From assembly GCA_024639455.1 (NCBI GenBank), contig JAHEIH010000026.1, forward strand, positions 366,987 to 430,986: a DNA stretch of 64,000 nucleotides. Direction: 5' to 3'. This document shows, piece by piece, positions 30,186 to 38,248 of the stretch (position 1 is the first letter of the stretch; every line of letters starts with the position of its first letter). Made by a program: the position numbers and the translations under genes. The notes below the pieces were generated by a model that saw nothing but the letters and a program-made list of their open reading frames with translations, had not been told where the DNA came from and searched no databases. The DNA is from Cellvibrionales bacterium. GTDB lineage: Bacteria > Pseudomonadota > Gammaproteobacteria > Pseudomonadales > JAHEIH01.

Positions 30186-30979
30186 ATCGCGCGCTAAGCG
30201 ATTTGACGGATCGTGGCTGGCACTTGATGCCGGTGTCGCAAATTAATGAAGGAAAAACCAACGATAGCTTTATGGTGTCGCAGCGCACCCAATGGTATGT
30301 GCTGCGGGTCAATAGTGTTAAGAGTGCTGAATTAGGTATCGATCGTGCCTTAGAAAAGTGCATCATGCGGCAACTTCCCGAGGGGGTGGTGCTGCCAGTA
30401 CTTGAGCACACTGAGCAGTATATGCTCACCGAGTTTGTCAGGGTGCGAACCCAGCCTCTCAGTGCCGCTGAATTTGCTACATTCATGCCGCTGTTGCGAG
30501 AAGTGCACAGTATCGATTTGGGCGACCCCATGATCGATTATATCGCCCGTATTCGCTTTTTACTGCCTGAGCAATGCCATACATCTTGGGCTGGCATTCT
30601 TGAACGCTTGGGAGAGGCCATGCAGCGTACTGACGTGACCTACGGTTCCCATCGCGCCCTGTGCCACCACGATTTAGTCCCTGAAAATATTCTTTGGTCG
30701 AAAGATGAGTCGCGCCAGACACCTTGGCTCATTGACTGGGAATACGCCGCCATGGGTGATGTATTTTTCGATTTGGCGAGCTTGGTAGAAAACCACGCTA
30801 TTCCCGATCGGCGGCATGGCACTGTGCTGCAGGCATACGGTCTGCCGTTGGGTAGTGTGCACAAACTTCGCGTCTATCGCGCCGTTTATGCGGCCATTGT
30901 GCTTGCTTGGGAGTTGCGCAGTGGGGTTTCTTCAGAGCGCGGCATCGACTATATTGAAAACCTACTTGGTCAGTATTAA
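30146..30979 (+). CDS. thiK: Aminoglycoside phosphotransferase-fold kinase, probable thiamine kinase (ThiK-like)
   Basis: 277 residues with the choline kinase/APH fold: N-lobe to about residue 95 with NEGKTNDSF in place of a glycine loop, Brenner motif HHDLVPENILW (about 174-184, catalytic Asp and Asn) and the metal-binding Asp in LIDWEYAAMGDVFFDLASL (about 198-216). This is the family of ThiK, CotH-unrelated small-molecule kinases and choline kinase. Location as third gene of a TPP-riboswitch operon after the transporter suggests it phosphorylates imported thiamine, trapping it in the cell. Choline or another alcohol is the alternative substrate. It starts inside pnuT. Confidence 0.82.
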   Translation: METPTNDINHVALNRALSDLTDRGWHLMPVSQINEGKTNDSFMVSQRTQWYVLRVNSVKSAELGIDRALEKCIMRQLPEGVVLPVLEHTEQYMLTEFVRVRTQPLSAAEFATFMPLLREVHSIDLGDPMIDYIARIRFLLPEQCHTSWAGILERLGEAMQRTDVTYGSHRALCHHDLVPENILWSKDESRQTPWLIDWEYAAMGDVFFDLASLVENHAIPDRRHGTVLQAYGLPLGSVHKLRVYRAVYAAIVLAWELRSGVSSERGIDYIENLLGQY

Positions 30980-30989
30980 GGATCGCCTC

Positions 30990-31154
30990 ATGCACCCGTT
31001 AGTAGGATTACTCTTTGTCACCGTGATCAGCGTTTTTGCTTGCCACTACATTGTGGCAAAACGTCGCGGTGACACGGTGTTCTGGGTGGTGATGGCCATC
31101 CTTATTGGGCCGCTGGCCATCCCCTTTGCGTTTTTTGCGAAGCCTAAGCGTTAA
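30990..31154 (+). CDS. Small membrane protein of unknown function (54 aa)
   Basis: ATG 30990 has AAGGA seven bases upstream (30978-30982, overlapping the previous stop). The product has two hydrophobic segments (about 3-21 and 31-49) separated by a basic AKRRGD loop, ending FFAKPKR. This looks like a real short inner-membrane protein, and it sits 10 bases after the thiamine kinase-like gene, so it is probably the last gene of the riboswitch operon. I do not recognise a named family and cannot assign a function. Confidence 0.68.
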   Translation: MHPLVGLLFVTVISVFACHYIVAKRRGDTVFWVVMAILIGPLAIPFAFFAKPKR

Positions 31155-31190
31155 ATATCAGTAAGGTAATCCCAATCTTCCGCTTGTTGG

Positions 31191-31215
31191 TTCAGTGCTG
31201 GTCTACCATACTGAA
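31191..31215. repeat. Short inverted repeat before the cyclase gene
   Basis: TTCAGT (31191-31196) and ACTGAA (31210-31215) separated by 13 bases, in the 142-base interval between the small membrane protein and the cyclase. No clear promoter or terminator was seen around it; it could be an operator. Confidence 0.25.
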
Positions 31216-31296
31216 CATGCTAATAAGGCGCCGCGCGCGGTGCAGTTTTACAGGGGCGGCGTCTATGTTCGACTCCCGGCAGGAGCGTAAGGCAGG

Positions 31297-33558
31297 GTGA
31301 AAAGGGTGAGCAAAAACGGACAGCAACATGTGTTGCTTCGCCTGATGTTGATGATATGGCGCTTCGTCGGTCAAGATGTCGCTACCCTGCTGTGCCTGTT
31401 GTTAAGCGCCAGCTTGATCTACGTTCAGACCATTCTCGAATACCCCCCCGAATGGCTGCGCCGGCTGGATTTTGTGTACTACGATATTCGTTTCAGTGCT
31501 ATGCCACTGGAACGGCGCGACAGCCCGCACAAGGTAGTAGTGCTAGACATCGACGACGCCAGTATCCAAGCCGAGGGGCGTTGGCCCTGGCCGCGAGAGA
31601 CCTTGGCGCGACTTACTACCAGTGCTTTTGATGCCGGCGCGATTGTGCTTTCCTACGATATTGTGTTCTCCGAGCGGCAGGCCAATATCGTCGACACAGT
31701 GGCGGGGCAACTCAACAATGGGCCAGTGGCGAACGAGCTGCTCTCCTACCGCGATAATTTTGACGGTGACCAACAGCTGGCCGATGCCATGAGCATGGGC
31801 GATGCCGTGCTGGGTTACTTCACCACCCGCAACGCCAACTACCAAAACAATGCTTTACCCGAGCCGTTAATCACTCTCAGTGAAGAGGTGGCAAACGCTT
31901 TTGTTTCCTATCAAGAGCAGGGTCACACCAGTAACCTGCCCATGTTTCAGGAGGTGGCGGCGCGTTCAGGGTTCGTGACCGCTTTTCCAGATAGCGACGG
32001 CTCGGTACGCCGTTCGCCCCTGATGGTGCGCTTTGGCGACCAACTCTACCCTTCCATGGCGCTGTCGAGTGTCTTGGCCTACTTGCTAGTGGACGAGCCG
32101 CCCGACGTGAAGATCGAAACCTACGGCTCACTGCGAGCCGTTCGGGCGCTCAAAATCGCCGAGCACTGGGTCAATACCGACATCAATATGAACGTGATGG
32201 TGCCCTACCGCGGGGGGCCGTTTAGCTTCCCCTATGTATCGGCCACCAAACTGATGAACGGCGATGAAGAGGCCCGACGCGCTATCGAAGGCGCAATTGT
32301 GTTGGTGGGCACCTCGGCCGCTGGCCTTTACGATCTGCGTTCAACCCCGGTCAGTGAGGTCTACCCTGGTGTAGAGGTTCACGCCAACCTAATCGACGGC
32401 ATGCTGATGGGGGAAATTCCCTATCGCCCGGATTGGGAAAAGGGCGCGAGTTTTATCGGTCTGCTCGTGTTTGGGCTGCTGTTCAGCTTTATTTTTCCTC
32501 GCGTCAGTCCGCTGTATTTGTTGCTTCTGGGTTTGGCTTCGTTGGGCTTGTCGCTGGGGGTGAATAACTACCTGTGGATCTACCAGGGTATGGAGCTTCC
32601 AATTGCCTCTCAGTTACTGTTAATTTTAGGCACTATGATGGTCGCCATGGCGCAGGGATTTCTGTCCGAGGCGGCTAGTCGGCAGCGCATTAAAGAAATT
32701 TTCGACCAGTATGTCCCGCCACAGCACGTCAACACCATGTTGCAGGATCCCAAGAGTATTAACCTCGATGGCGAAAGCCGCGAGATGACGATTTTCTTCA
32801 TGGATATTCGCGACTTTACCTCGATCTCAGAGACCCTTGATGCGGCGCGATTGAAGAAGTTTTTGAGCCATGTGTTTACCCCGGTGACACAGTGCATCTT
32901 TGACCATCACGGCACGATTGATAAGTACGTCGGCGACATGGTGATGGCTTTTTGGGGGGCGCCCCTGCTAGACAGCCAACACCGCGAAAATGGCGTACGG
33001 GCGGCGCTTGAGATATCGCTTTTGATGCAGCAATTACGGGGGCAGTTACGCGAAAAAGGCTACCCTGAGGCCTTCGTTGGTATGGGTATCAATACTGGTG
33101 TAGTTAACGTGGGTGACATGGGGTCGGAAATACGCCGCGCCTATACGGTGATCGGCGACCCGGTCAACTTGGCTTCGCGCCTCGAAAGTATCACCAAGTT
33201 TTATGGCATTGAGTTGTTGGTGGGGGAGGAGACTTACCGCCCGTTAGCCAATCAATTCTTGTGGCGCGAAGTGGATCGTATTCAAGCCAAGGGGAAGGAA
33301 GAGGCGATAGCGATATTCACTCCCCTATCAGAAGCGGATGAAGGCAATACCGATGTGATCGCTGAAGAAGAGCACTACCGCCGCGCAAGGCAGGCGTATC
33401 TAGCACAAGACTGGGATAAGGCCGAAGCTATTTTCCGGCAACTTATTCAGCAGCGCCACGCCGTACTATTTGAGATATATCTCGAGCGCATCGCTCACTA
33501 TAGTGATCATGCGCCCGAGCCCAATTGGCAAGGCGTTTACAAGCACCTAACAAAGTAG
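31297..33558 (+). CDS. CHASE2-domain adenylate/guanylate cyclase
   Basis: 753 residues. One N-terminal membrane helix (about 25-45), an extracytoplasmic CHASE2 sensor (about 45-370; VVVLDIDDASIQAEGRWPWPRE near 76-97), three further helices (about 380-455), then a class III nucleotide cyclase domain (about 490-650) and a TPR-like C-terminal helical tail. The catalytic metal-binding aspartates are visible in FFMDIRDFTSISE (about 500-512) and DKYVGDMVMAFWGAP (about 541-555); IRRAYTVIGDPVNLASRLE is typical of the active family. It probably makes cAMP in response to an unknown periplasmic signal; base specificity cannot be settled by eye. GTG start with TAAGG four bases and AGGAG eleven bases upstream. 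Stop codon directly abuts that of the convergent gene (TAG/CTA). Confidence 0.92.
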   Translation: MKRVSKNGQQHVLLRLMLMIWRFVGQDVATLLCLLLSASLIYVQTILEYPPEWLRRLDFVYYDIRFSAMPLERRDSPHKVVVLDIDDASIQAEGRWPWPRETLARLTTSAFDAGAIVLSYDIVFSERQANIVDTVAGQLNNGPVANELLSYRDNFDGDQQLADAMSMGDAVLGYFTTRNANYQNNALPEPLITLSEEVANAFVSYQEQGHTSNLPMFQEVAARSGFVTAFPDSDGSVRRSPLMVRFGDQLYPSMALSSVLAYLLVDEPPDVKIETYGSLRAVRALKIAEHWVNTDINMNVMVPYRGGPFSFPYVSATKLMNGDEEARRAIEGAIVLVGTSAAGLYDLRSTPVSEVYPGVEVHANLIDGMLMGEIPYRPDWEKGASFIGLLVFGLLFSFIFPRVSPLYLLLLGLASLGLSLGVNNYLWIYQGMELPIASQLLLILGTMMVAMAQGFLSEAASRQRIKEIFDQYVPPQHVNTMLQDPKSINLDGESREMTIFFMDIRDFTSISETLDAARLKKFLSHVFTPVTQCIFDHHGTIDKYVGDMVMAFWGAPLLDSQHRENGVRAALEISLLMQQLRGQLREKGYPEAFVGMGINTGVVNVGDMGSEIRRAYTVIGDPVNLASRLESITKFYGIELLVGEETYRPLANQFLWREVDRIQAKGKEEAIAIFTPLSEADEGNTDVIAEEEHYRRARQAYLAQDWDKAEAIFRQLIQQRHAVLFEIYLERIAHYSDHAPEPNWQGVYKHLTK

Positions 33559-34530
33559 CTAATCACGCCCATGTTGGCGCCAGTAATCAATTTCAGGACC
33601 CTCGGGGACCACCTGTGTTGGGTTGATCATGGTGTGGCTGAAATAGTAATGCTGTTTGATGTGTTCAACATTTACCGTATCGGCAACGCCTGGGCGCTGG
33701 AACAGGTCGCGGGTGTAGGCCGACAGATTGGGGTAGTCTTCTAGGCGCTGCTTGTTGCACTTAAAGTGACCGTGGTAAACCGCATCGAAACGAATTAGCG
33801 TGGTGAATAGACGCCAGTCAGCTTCGGTGAGTTGATCGCCAACCAAGTAGCGATGTTCACCCAGGTAGGTGTCGAGTTTATCTAACGTGCTAAACAAGTC
33901 GTGATAGGCCTCGCGATAAACCTCTTGGCTTGTTGCAAAGCCGCAGCGATACACGCCATTGTTAATATGGTGATAGACCTCGTCATTGATGGCGTCTATA
34001 TCTTTGTGCAATGCTGCTGGGTAGTAATCATCCATATTGCCGGTAACCTCGTTAAACGCCGAGTTCATCATGCGAATGATTTCGGCCGATTCATTACTCA
34101 CAATACGCTGTTGTTGCTTGTCCCAAAGTACGGGTACCGTAACGCGACCGGTGTATTCTGGGTCGTGACGAAGATAAACCTGATACAGATAGTCATGGCC
34201 AAATAATTGATCGACGGTACAGCTATCGCCGTCGTTGAATTGCCAGCCATTGGACAGCATGTGCGGGTGCACCACGGACACATCAATGTGTTCTTCAAGA
34301 CCTTTCAAATGACGAAATATCAACGTGCGATGTGCCCACGGGCAGGCTAGCGAGACATACAAATGGTAGCGTCCGGATTCCGCTTTGAAACCCGCTTCGC
34401 CACTTGGACCTGCGCTGCCGTCGGCGGTAATCCAGTGTCGCAGTTGCGCGGTTTCGCGCTTGAATGCCCCATCGCTTTTTTCTGTGTCGTACCACTGGTC
34501 AAGCCAGCGTCCTTCAACGAGTAGTCCCAT
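33559..34530 (-). CDS. yqjG: Glutathionyl-hydroquinone reductase (YqjG/ECM4 family)
   Basis: Xi-class glutathione transferase that reduces glutathionyl-(hydro)quinones, releasing hydroquinone and glutathione disulfide. 323 residues: N-terminal thioredoxin-fold domain with the catalytic CPWA motif in SLACPWAHRTLIFRHLKG (about 59-76), the NESAEIIRMMNSAFNE glutathione-binding stretch (about 146-161), and an all-helical C-terminal domain with YLVGDQLTEADWRLFTTLIRFD. It lies eight bases downstream of the pirin gene on the same strand, so they are probably one transcript. Confidence 0.95.
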   Translation of the reverse strand: MGLLVEGRWLDQWYDTEKSDGAFKRETAQLRHWITADGSAGPSGEAGFKAESGRYHLYVSLACPWAHRTLIFRHLKGLEEHIDVSVVHPHMLSNGWQFNDGDSCTVDQLFGHDYLYQVYLRHDPEYTGRVTVPVLWDKQQQRIVSNESAEIIRMMNSAFNEVTGNMDDYYPAALHKDIDAINDEVYHHINNGVYRCGFATSQEVYREAYHDLFSTLDKLDTYLGEHRYLVGDQLTEADWRLFTTLIRFDAVYHGHFKCNKQRLEDYPNLSAYTRDLFQRPGVADTVNVEHIKQHYYFSHTMINPTQVVPEGPEIDYWRQHGRD

Positions 34531-34538
34531 GTTACCTC

Positions 34539-35384
34539 CTAAATGGTACCAAAGCGGCCGGCGCGATAATCCATGATGGCCTGCTCAATTTCTGCTTGGG
34601 TGTTCATCACAAATGGCCCCAGATGAACGATCTTCTCATTGATGGGGGTGCCGCGCAGCAGCATAACGTGAGCGCCATTTGCGCCTGCGCAAAGGCTGAT
34701 GGAATTGTCGCCATCAGATTCGGCACGGGCGAGCTCTCCATCGCCCAGCTGAGGATCGTCCAGGCTGCCGTGATAGCAAAAAATCAATGTGCGCGAATCA
34801 CCACCCTCAATGAATACGTTGATGCTATCGCCCGGCGAGAGCTCTAGGTCGGCAATGGCACCGTCGCCAGCTAGCCCCGCCAAAGGCGATTGTAGTGGTT
34901 GGTTGTTAAACTGCCACCGTCCAGCCAGTGCTTTGGCGCGGCTATTCTTACCCACATCTAATGTCGGCAGGCCATTTTCGTAGGAGTCGAAATAGCGCGG
35001 TTCGCGCATCTTCTCTGCGGCCGGCATGTTCAACCAAATTTGAAAGCCGTGCATACCGTCCGTGGCGTCCGCCAACGGCATCTCAGAGTGGATTACGCCG
35101 CGACCCGTGGACATCCATTGCACGTCGCCAGCGCGTATAGCCTTGACGTTACCCATTTGGTCACGGTGCTCAAAGCCTCCTTTTTTTATGTAGGTAAAGG
35201 TTTCTATGCCACGGTGGGGGTGGGGCGGGAAGCCGCCGATATAGTCACTGGCGTCGTCCGAGCGGATTTCGTCGATCATCAAATAGGGGTCGAGTCCCAA
35301 GTCGTGGAAGGCTGTGATACGAGCGATATTGACGCCGTCGCCATCTTGAGTGGGGTGCTGTTTAGCGAGTTTAATAATAGCCAT
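34539..35384 (-). CDS. Pirin family protein
   Basis: 281 residues from ATG 35384, with a GGAG site upstream; the frame is open far upstream but that part runs into the LysR promoter. Bicupin pirin fold: metal-binding His/His/His/Glu set in PPHPHRGIETFTYI (about 51-64) and GRGVIHSEMP (about 94-103). Some pirins (for example YhhW) have quercetin 2,3-dioxygenase activity; others, such as YhaK, respond to oxidative stress. Transcribed divergently from a LysR regulator and upstream of glutathionyl-hydroquinone reductase, which suggests a role in quinone or aromatic-compound stress rather than transcription. Confidence 0.93.
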   Translation of the reverse strand: MAIIKLAKQHPTQDGDGVNIARITAFHDLGLDPYLMIDEIRSDDASDYIGGFPPHPHRGIETFTYIKKGGFEHRDQMGNVKAIRAGDVQWMSTGRGVIHSEMPLADATDGMHGFQIWLNMPAAEKMREPRYFDSYENGLPTLDVGKNSRAKALAGRWQFNNQPLQSPLAGLAGDGAIADLELSPGDSINVFIEGGDSRTLIFCYHGSLDDPQLGDGELARAESDGDNSISLCAGANGAHVMLLRGTPINEKIVHLGPFVMNTQAEIEQAIMDYRAGRFGTI

Positions 35385-35432
35385 AATGTTGTCTCCAATA
35401 ATCGCAAGGCTAGCTCCATCAAAACTGAATAA

Positions 35433-35472
35433 CAATGGCGAATTTTTGCCAATTTTCTTCGAAAAAAACGAA
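35433..35472. promoter_or_regulatory. Dyad elements in the pirin/LysR divergent interval
   Basis: Two imperfect or short dyads lie in the 145-base intergenic stretch: CAATGGC (35433-35439) / GCCAATT (35448-35454), and TTCG (35458-35461) / CGAA (35469-35472). Both have the size range of LysR-type operator sites (short dyads around AT-rich centres). They are candidate binding sites for the adjacent regulator controlling both directions. Confidence 0.45.
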
Positions 35473-35529
35473 TTGCTTAAGTCTTTTACACAACTCGTGG
35501 CGTACAACTTGGGTAATGGAAGAGGCCTT

Positions 35530-36411
35530 ATGAATAAAACGACGTTAGAACAGTGGCGCATGTTTCGCGCGGTGGTGGAAGCTGGTGGATTTAGTCAGGC
35601 CAGCGATGTGGTTCACAAAAGCCAATCGAGTATCCATTACGCCGTGCACAAGCTTGAGGAAACCCTTGGCATTAAGTTGCTCGAAGTGGTTGGGCGCAAA
35701 GCAGTGCTTACTGATATAGGGGCGACCATGTTGCGCCGTGCCGATTATTTGCTGCAAGAAGCGCAAAAGTTGGAAAAGGTAGCGGTCTCTTTAAGCGGCG
35801 GTACTGAAACGGTATTGCGCTTAGCGGTCGATGAAGCTTTTCCGCAACATTTGTTGTGCGAAGCATTGCAGAGGGTATCGCAGCGCTATCCTCTATTGCG
35901 TATTGAATTGATGGAGACCGTGCTGACCGGTGCGGTCGAGCTACTGAGCGAGCAGCGTGTACAGTTAGCCATTTCGCCGGTGGCCAAATCTGATGTGCAC
36001 TGCGAAGAATTGTGTCGAATTGATTTTGTGGCCGTAGCCAGCCCAGGGCATCCACTGTTGGAAAGTGAAGGCCCTATTAATTTTGAAGATCTTAAATCGC
36101 ACCGACAAATTGTGGTGCGTGATTCTGCGTTAACCACCAATCGCGATTCTGGTTGGTTAGGTTCCCACCAGCGTTGGACCGTCAGCCACATCCGCACTTC
36201 TATCGACATGATTTGTCGCGGTCTTGGCTTTGCGTGGCTACCCTCCACAGAAGTCGAACAATACTTGTTGTCCGGTAAATTGATGCGCCTGCCTCTGCAG
36301 GAGGGTAGTGTGCGCAGCGCGGCCTTGCATATACTGGTGGCGGATATTGACCAGTTGGGGCCTGCAGGGCAGATGTTGAGTGACGAGTTGCGCAACGTTT
36401 CTAAAATTTAG
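35530..36411 (+). CDS. LysR-family transcriptional regulator
   Basis: 293 residues from ATG 35530, preceded by GGAAGAGG. An N-terminal winged helix-turn-helix (about 4-63; FRAVVEAGGFSQASDVVHKSQSSIHYAVHKLEE region) and a LysR substrate-binding domain (about 88-290). The second helix carries the QSSIHYAV variation of the usual QSAxSxxI. The divergent pirin-GHR operon is the likely target. Escherichia coli has a comparable set (yhaJ LysR, yhaK pirin, yqjG), so a YhaJ-like, aromatic- or quinone-sensing role is plausible but not shown by the sequence. Confidence 0.92.
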   Translation: MNKTTLEQWRMFRAVVEAGGFSQASDVVHKSQSSIHYAVHKLEETLGIKLLEVVGRKAVLTDIGATMLRRADYLLQEAQKLEKVAVSLSGGTETVLRLAVDEAFPQHLLCEALQRVSQRYPLLRIELMETVLTGAVELLSEQRVQLAISPVAKSDVHCEELCRIDFVAVASPGHPLLESEGPINFEDLKSHRQIVVRDSALTTNRDSGWLGSHQRWTVSHIRTSIDMICRGLGFAWLPSTEVEQYLLSGKLMRLPLQEGSVRSAALHILVADIDQLGPAGQMLSDELRNVSKI

Positions 36412-36434
36412 AATATAAATATTTTAAAATAAGT

Positions 36435-36463
36435 ATTTTGTTCTGTTTCTGTGTCCATATACT
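36435..36463 (+). promoter_or_regulatory. Possible promoter of cytochrome b561-yceI
   Basis: TATACT (36458-36463) is a good -10, 16-17 bases after a poor ATTTTG/TTTTGT -35 (36435-36441), inside a strongly AT-rich 73-base interval after the LysR gene. The ribosome site GGGAGG follows at 36474-36479. Confidence 0.35.
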
Positions 36464-36484
36464 GGTCTTCATTGGGAGGCCGTA

Positions 36485-37003
36485 ATGACAGATATTCGCT
36501 ATTCAACGACACGTAAACTATTGCACTGGTTGTCGGCGCTTGCCGTTTTAGCTTTGTTCGCCTCTGGTCTATGGATGGTTGAGCTCGGCTACTACGATGC
36601 CTGGTATCAACGAGCACCTGCTTGGCATATCAATGTGGGTGTGTTGTTGTTTATTGTGACGACCGCTCGCTTTATGTTGCAACGCAACAACCCGACCCTC
36701 GATGCCTCGGCAATTCAGCGTGTCGCTGCACGAGTGGCTCATCTTTCTCTGTTGCTCTGTATCGTTCTGCTGACTGTCACAGGTTATGGGTTCAGTACCG
36801 CCGACGGAAGGCCGCTGCTATTTTTTGGATTAGAAATACCTAGTATGGGTGCTGTTATCGCCCAGCAAGAAACGGTTATGGGGGAATGGCACGAATTAAT
36901 AGCTTATGCCACGATTGGGCTGTCACTGCTGCACGCCGCCGCCGCCATTAAACATCATGTCATCGATCGGGATGACACACTTAAACGCATGTTAATCCAG
37001 TGA
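36485..37003 (+). CDS. Cytochrome b561 (YceJ/CybB type)
   Basis: 172-residue, four-helix inner-membrane dihaem cytochrome b. Candidate haem-ligand histidines lie in LLHWLSA (about residue 14), AWHINVG (about 45), VAHLSLL (about 85) and LLHAAAAIKHH (about 150-158). Such proteins pass electrons between ubiquinol and periplasmic partners; CybB-type members can reduce superoxide-derived or quinone substrates. It overlaps the reading region of yceI (stop 37003; yceI ATG 37015), the same pairing as yceJ-yceI in Escherichia coli, so the two act together, probably in quinone/isoprenoid redox chemistry. Confidence 0.92.
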   Translation: MTDIRYSTTRKLLHWLSALAVLALFASGLWMVELGYYDAWYQRAPAWHINVGVLLFIVTTARFMLQRNNPTLDASAIQRVAARVAHLSLLLCIVLLTVTGYGFSTADGRPLLFFGLEIPSMGAVIAQQETVMGEWHELIAYATIGLSLLHAAAAIKHHVIDRDDTLKRMLIQ

Positions 37004-37014
37004 GGGATGAAAAT

Positions 37015-37572
37015 ATGAAAAAGTTGATATTAGCCACCTTGTTATCAGCCGCTGTTGTGAGCCCAGTGTGGGCAGCGGATTACCGCATCGATGATCAAGG
37101 CGCGCACGCCTCGATAAATTTTAAAGTGAAACACTTGGGTTATTCTTGGTTGACGGGGCGTTTTAATACCTTTTCAGGTAACTTTAGCTACGACCCCGCC
37201 AATGTTGAGGCGTCCAAAATCGTCGTCGACATCGACACCAATAGTATCGATTCAAACCATGCCATGCGTGACAAACACCTCCGCAATGCTGACTTCCTCG
37301 AGGTAGATAAATACCCCGATGCCAAGTTTGTAAGCACCAAGGTAGAAGTGAACGGTGAAGACGCTATGACAGTCTATGGTGATTTCACTCTGCGCGGTGT
37401 TACCAAAAATATTGCCATTGATGCTTCAAAAGTGGGTGAAGGTAAGGATCCCTGGGGCGGATATCGCGCCGGCTTTGAAGGTGTGGCGGAAATTGACATG
37501 GCTGATTACGGTTTTGCCACGGATTTCGGCACCGTGATGCTGGAACTTCACGTTGAAGGTATTCGTATATAG
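37015..37572 (+). CDS. yceI: YceI family periplasmic (poly)isoprenoid-binding protein
   Basis: 185 residues from ATG 37015 (AGGGA seven bases upstream). A signal peptide ending VWAA (about residue 21) is followed by the YceI lipocalin-like beta-barrel, with INFKVKHLGYSWLTGRF (about 34-50), MRDKHLRNADFLEVDKYP (about 84-101) and a closing FGTVMLELHVEG. Members bind polyisoprenoids such as ubiquinone-8. Paired with cytochrome b561; a strong terminator follows at 37646-37673. Confidence 0.95.
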   Translation: MKKLILATLLSAAVVSPVWAADYRIDDQGAHASINFKVKHLGYSWLTGRFNTFSGNFSYDPANVEASKIVVDIDTNSIDSNHAMRDKHLRNADFLEVDKYPDAKFVSTKVEVNGEDAMTVYGDFTLRGVTKNIAIDASKVGEGKDPWGGYRAGFEGVAEIDMADYGFATDFGTVMLELHVEGIRI

Positions 37573-37645
37573 ATTACAAATGGATTGGGTAACCCCTTGT
37601 CCCTTTGTACTTATGACTCCTTGTCTGTAGTGACTGAGCAAGTTT

Positions 37646-37673
37646 GGCCGGAATTTTTTCCGGCCTTTTTTTT
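37646..37673 (+). terminator. Intrinsic terminator of the b561-yceI operon
   Basis: Perfect 8-bp stem GGCCGGAA (37646-37653) / TTCCGGCC (37658-37665), TTTT loop and eight T residues (37666-37673). One of the strongest terminators in the window. Confidence 0.93.
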
Positions 37674-37782
37674 GGACGAAGATAGCTGCGTTGACATTGT
37701 TTCGTTGAGCTCAGTGTTTGGACTCGTCATCTAATCCCGCCTCGCTGACGCTTCTTCTTAATTTTTAAAATTGGTTTTTCCT

Positions 37783-38015
37783 CGTTTCTAAGTAGTGAGC
37801 ATCGGTATATTTCACTCGGAACCGCCGTGGATATGTCCCTATAGGCTACGCGGCAGCATCCTTGCTGCCGAGTTTCCTCGTTAAAATATACCTTTGCTCA
37901 CGGTCATGACCCTGCCACCCTGCAAGATATTGGCAGGGTGTTTCAAGCCCCCATGGATGGGTTTACGGCGTGTCGTTGTTGCATATGCGGTGGCTATACA
38001 AGTGAAATAAATCAT
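37783..38015. repeat. 233-bp structured tandem repeat, copy 1
   Basis: First unit of a head-to-tail array. It differs from copy 2 at 11 of 233 positions by my alignment. It carries the same hairpins (outer GTGAGCA/TGCTCAC, inner GGTATATTTCA paired with TAAAATATACC with one A-C mismatch, and a CGGCAGCA/TGCTGCCG hairpin), then a CCCTGCC/GGCAGGG hairpin. No open frame of convincing coding character, no transposase, no known RNA family recognised. Confidence 0.93.
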
Positions 38016-38248
38016 CGTTTCTAAGTAGTGAGCATCGGTATATTTCACTCGGAACCGCCGTGAATATATCCCTATAGGCTACGCGGCAGCATCCCTGCTG
38101 CCGAGTTTCCTCGTTGAAATATACCTTTGCTCACTGTCGTGACCCTGCCACCCTGCAAGATGTCGGCAGGGTATTTCAAGCCCCCATGGATGGGTTCGCG
38201 GCGTGTCGTTGTTGCATATGCGGTGGCTATACAAGTGAAATAAATCAT
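38016..38248. repeat. 233-bp structured tandem repeat, copy 2
   Basis: Second full unit, the most regular copy. Outer stem GTGAGCA (38028-38034) / TGCTCAC (38128-38134), a 2x2 internal loop, then an 11-bp perfect stem GGTATATTTCA (38037-38047) / TGAAATATACC (38115-38125). Inside this arm sits CGGCAGCA (38084-38091) / TGCTGCCG (38096-38103) with a TCCC loop. A separate hairpin CCCTGCC (38143-38149) / GGCAGGG (38165-38171) follows. Left part TTCAC can also pair locally with GTGAA, so two folds compete. Confidence 0.93.
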
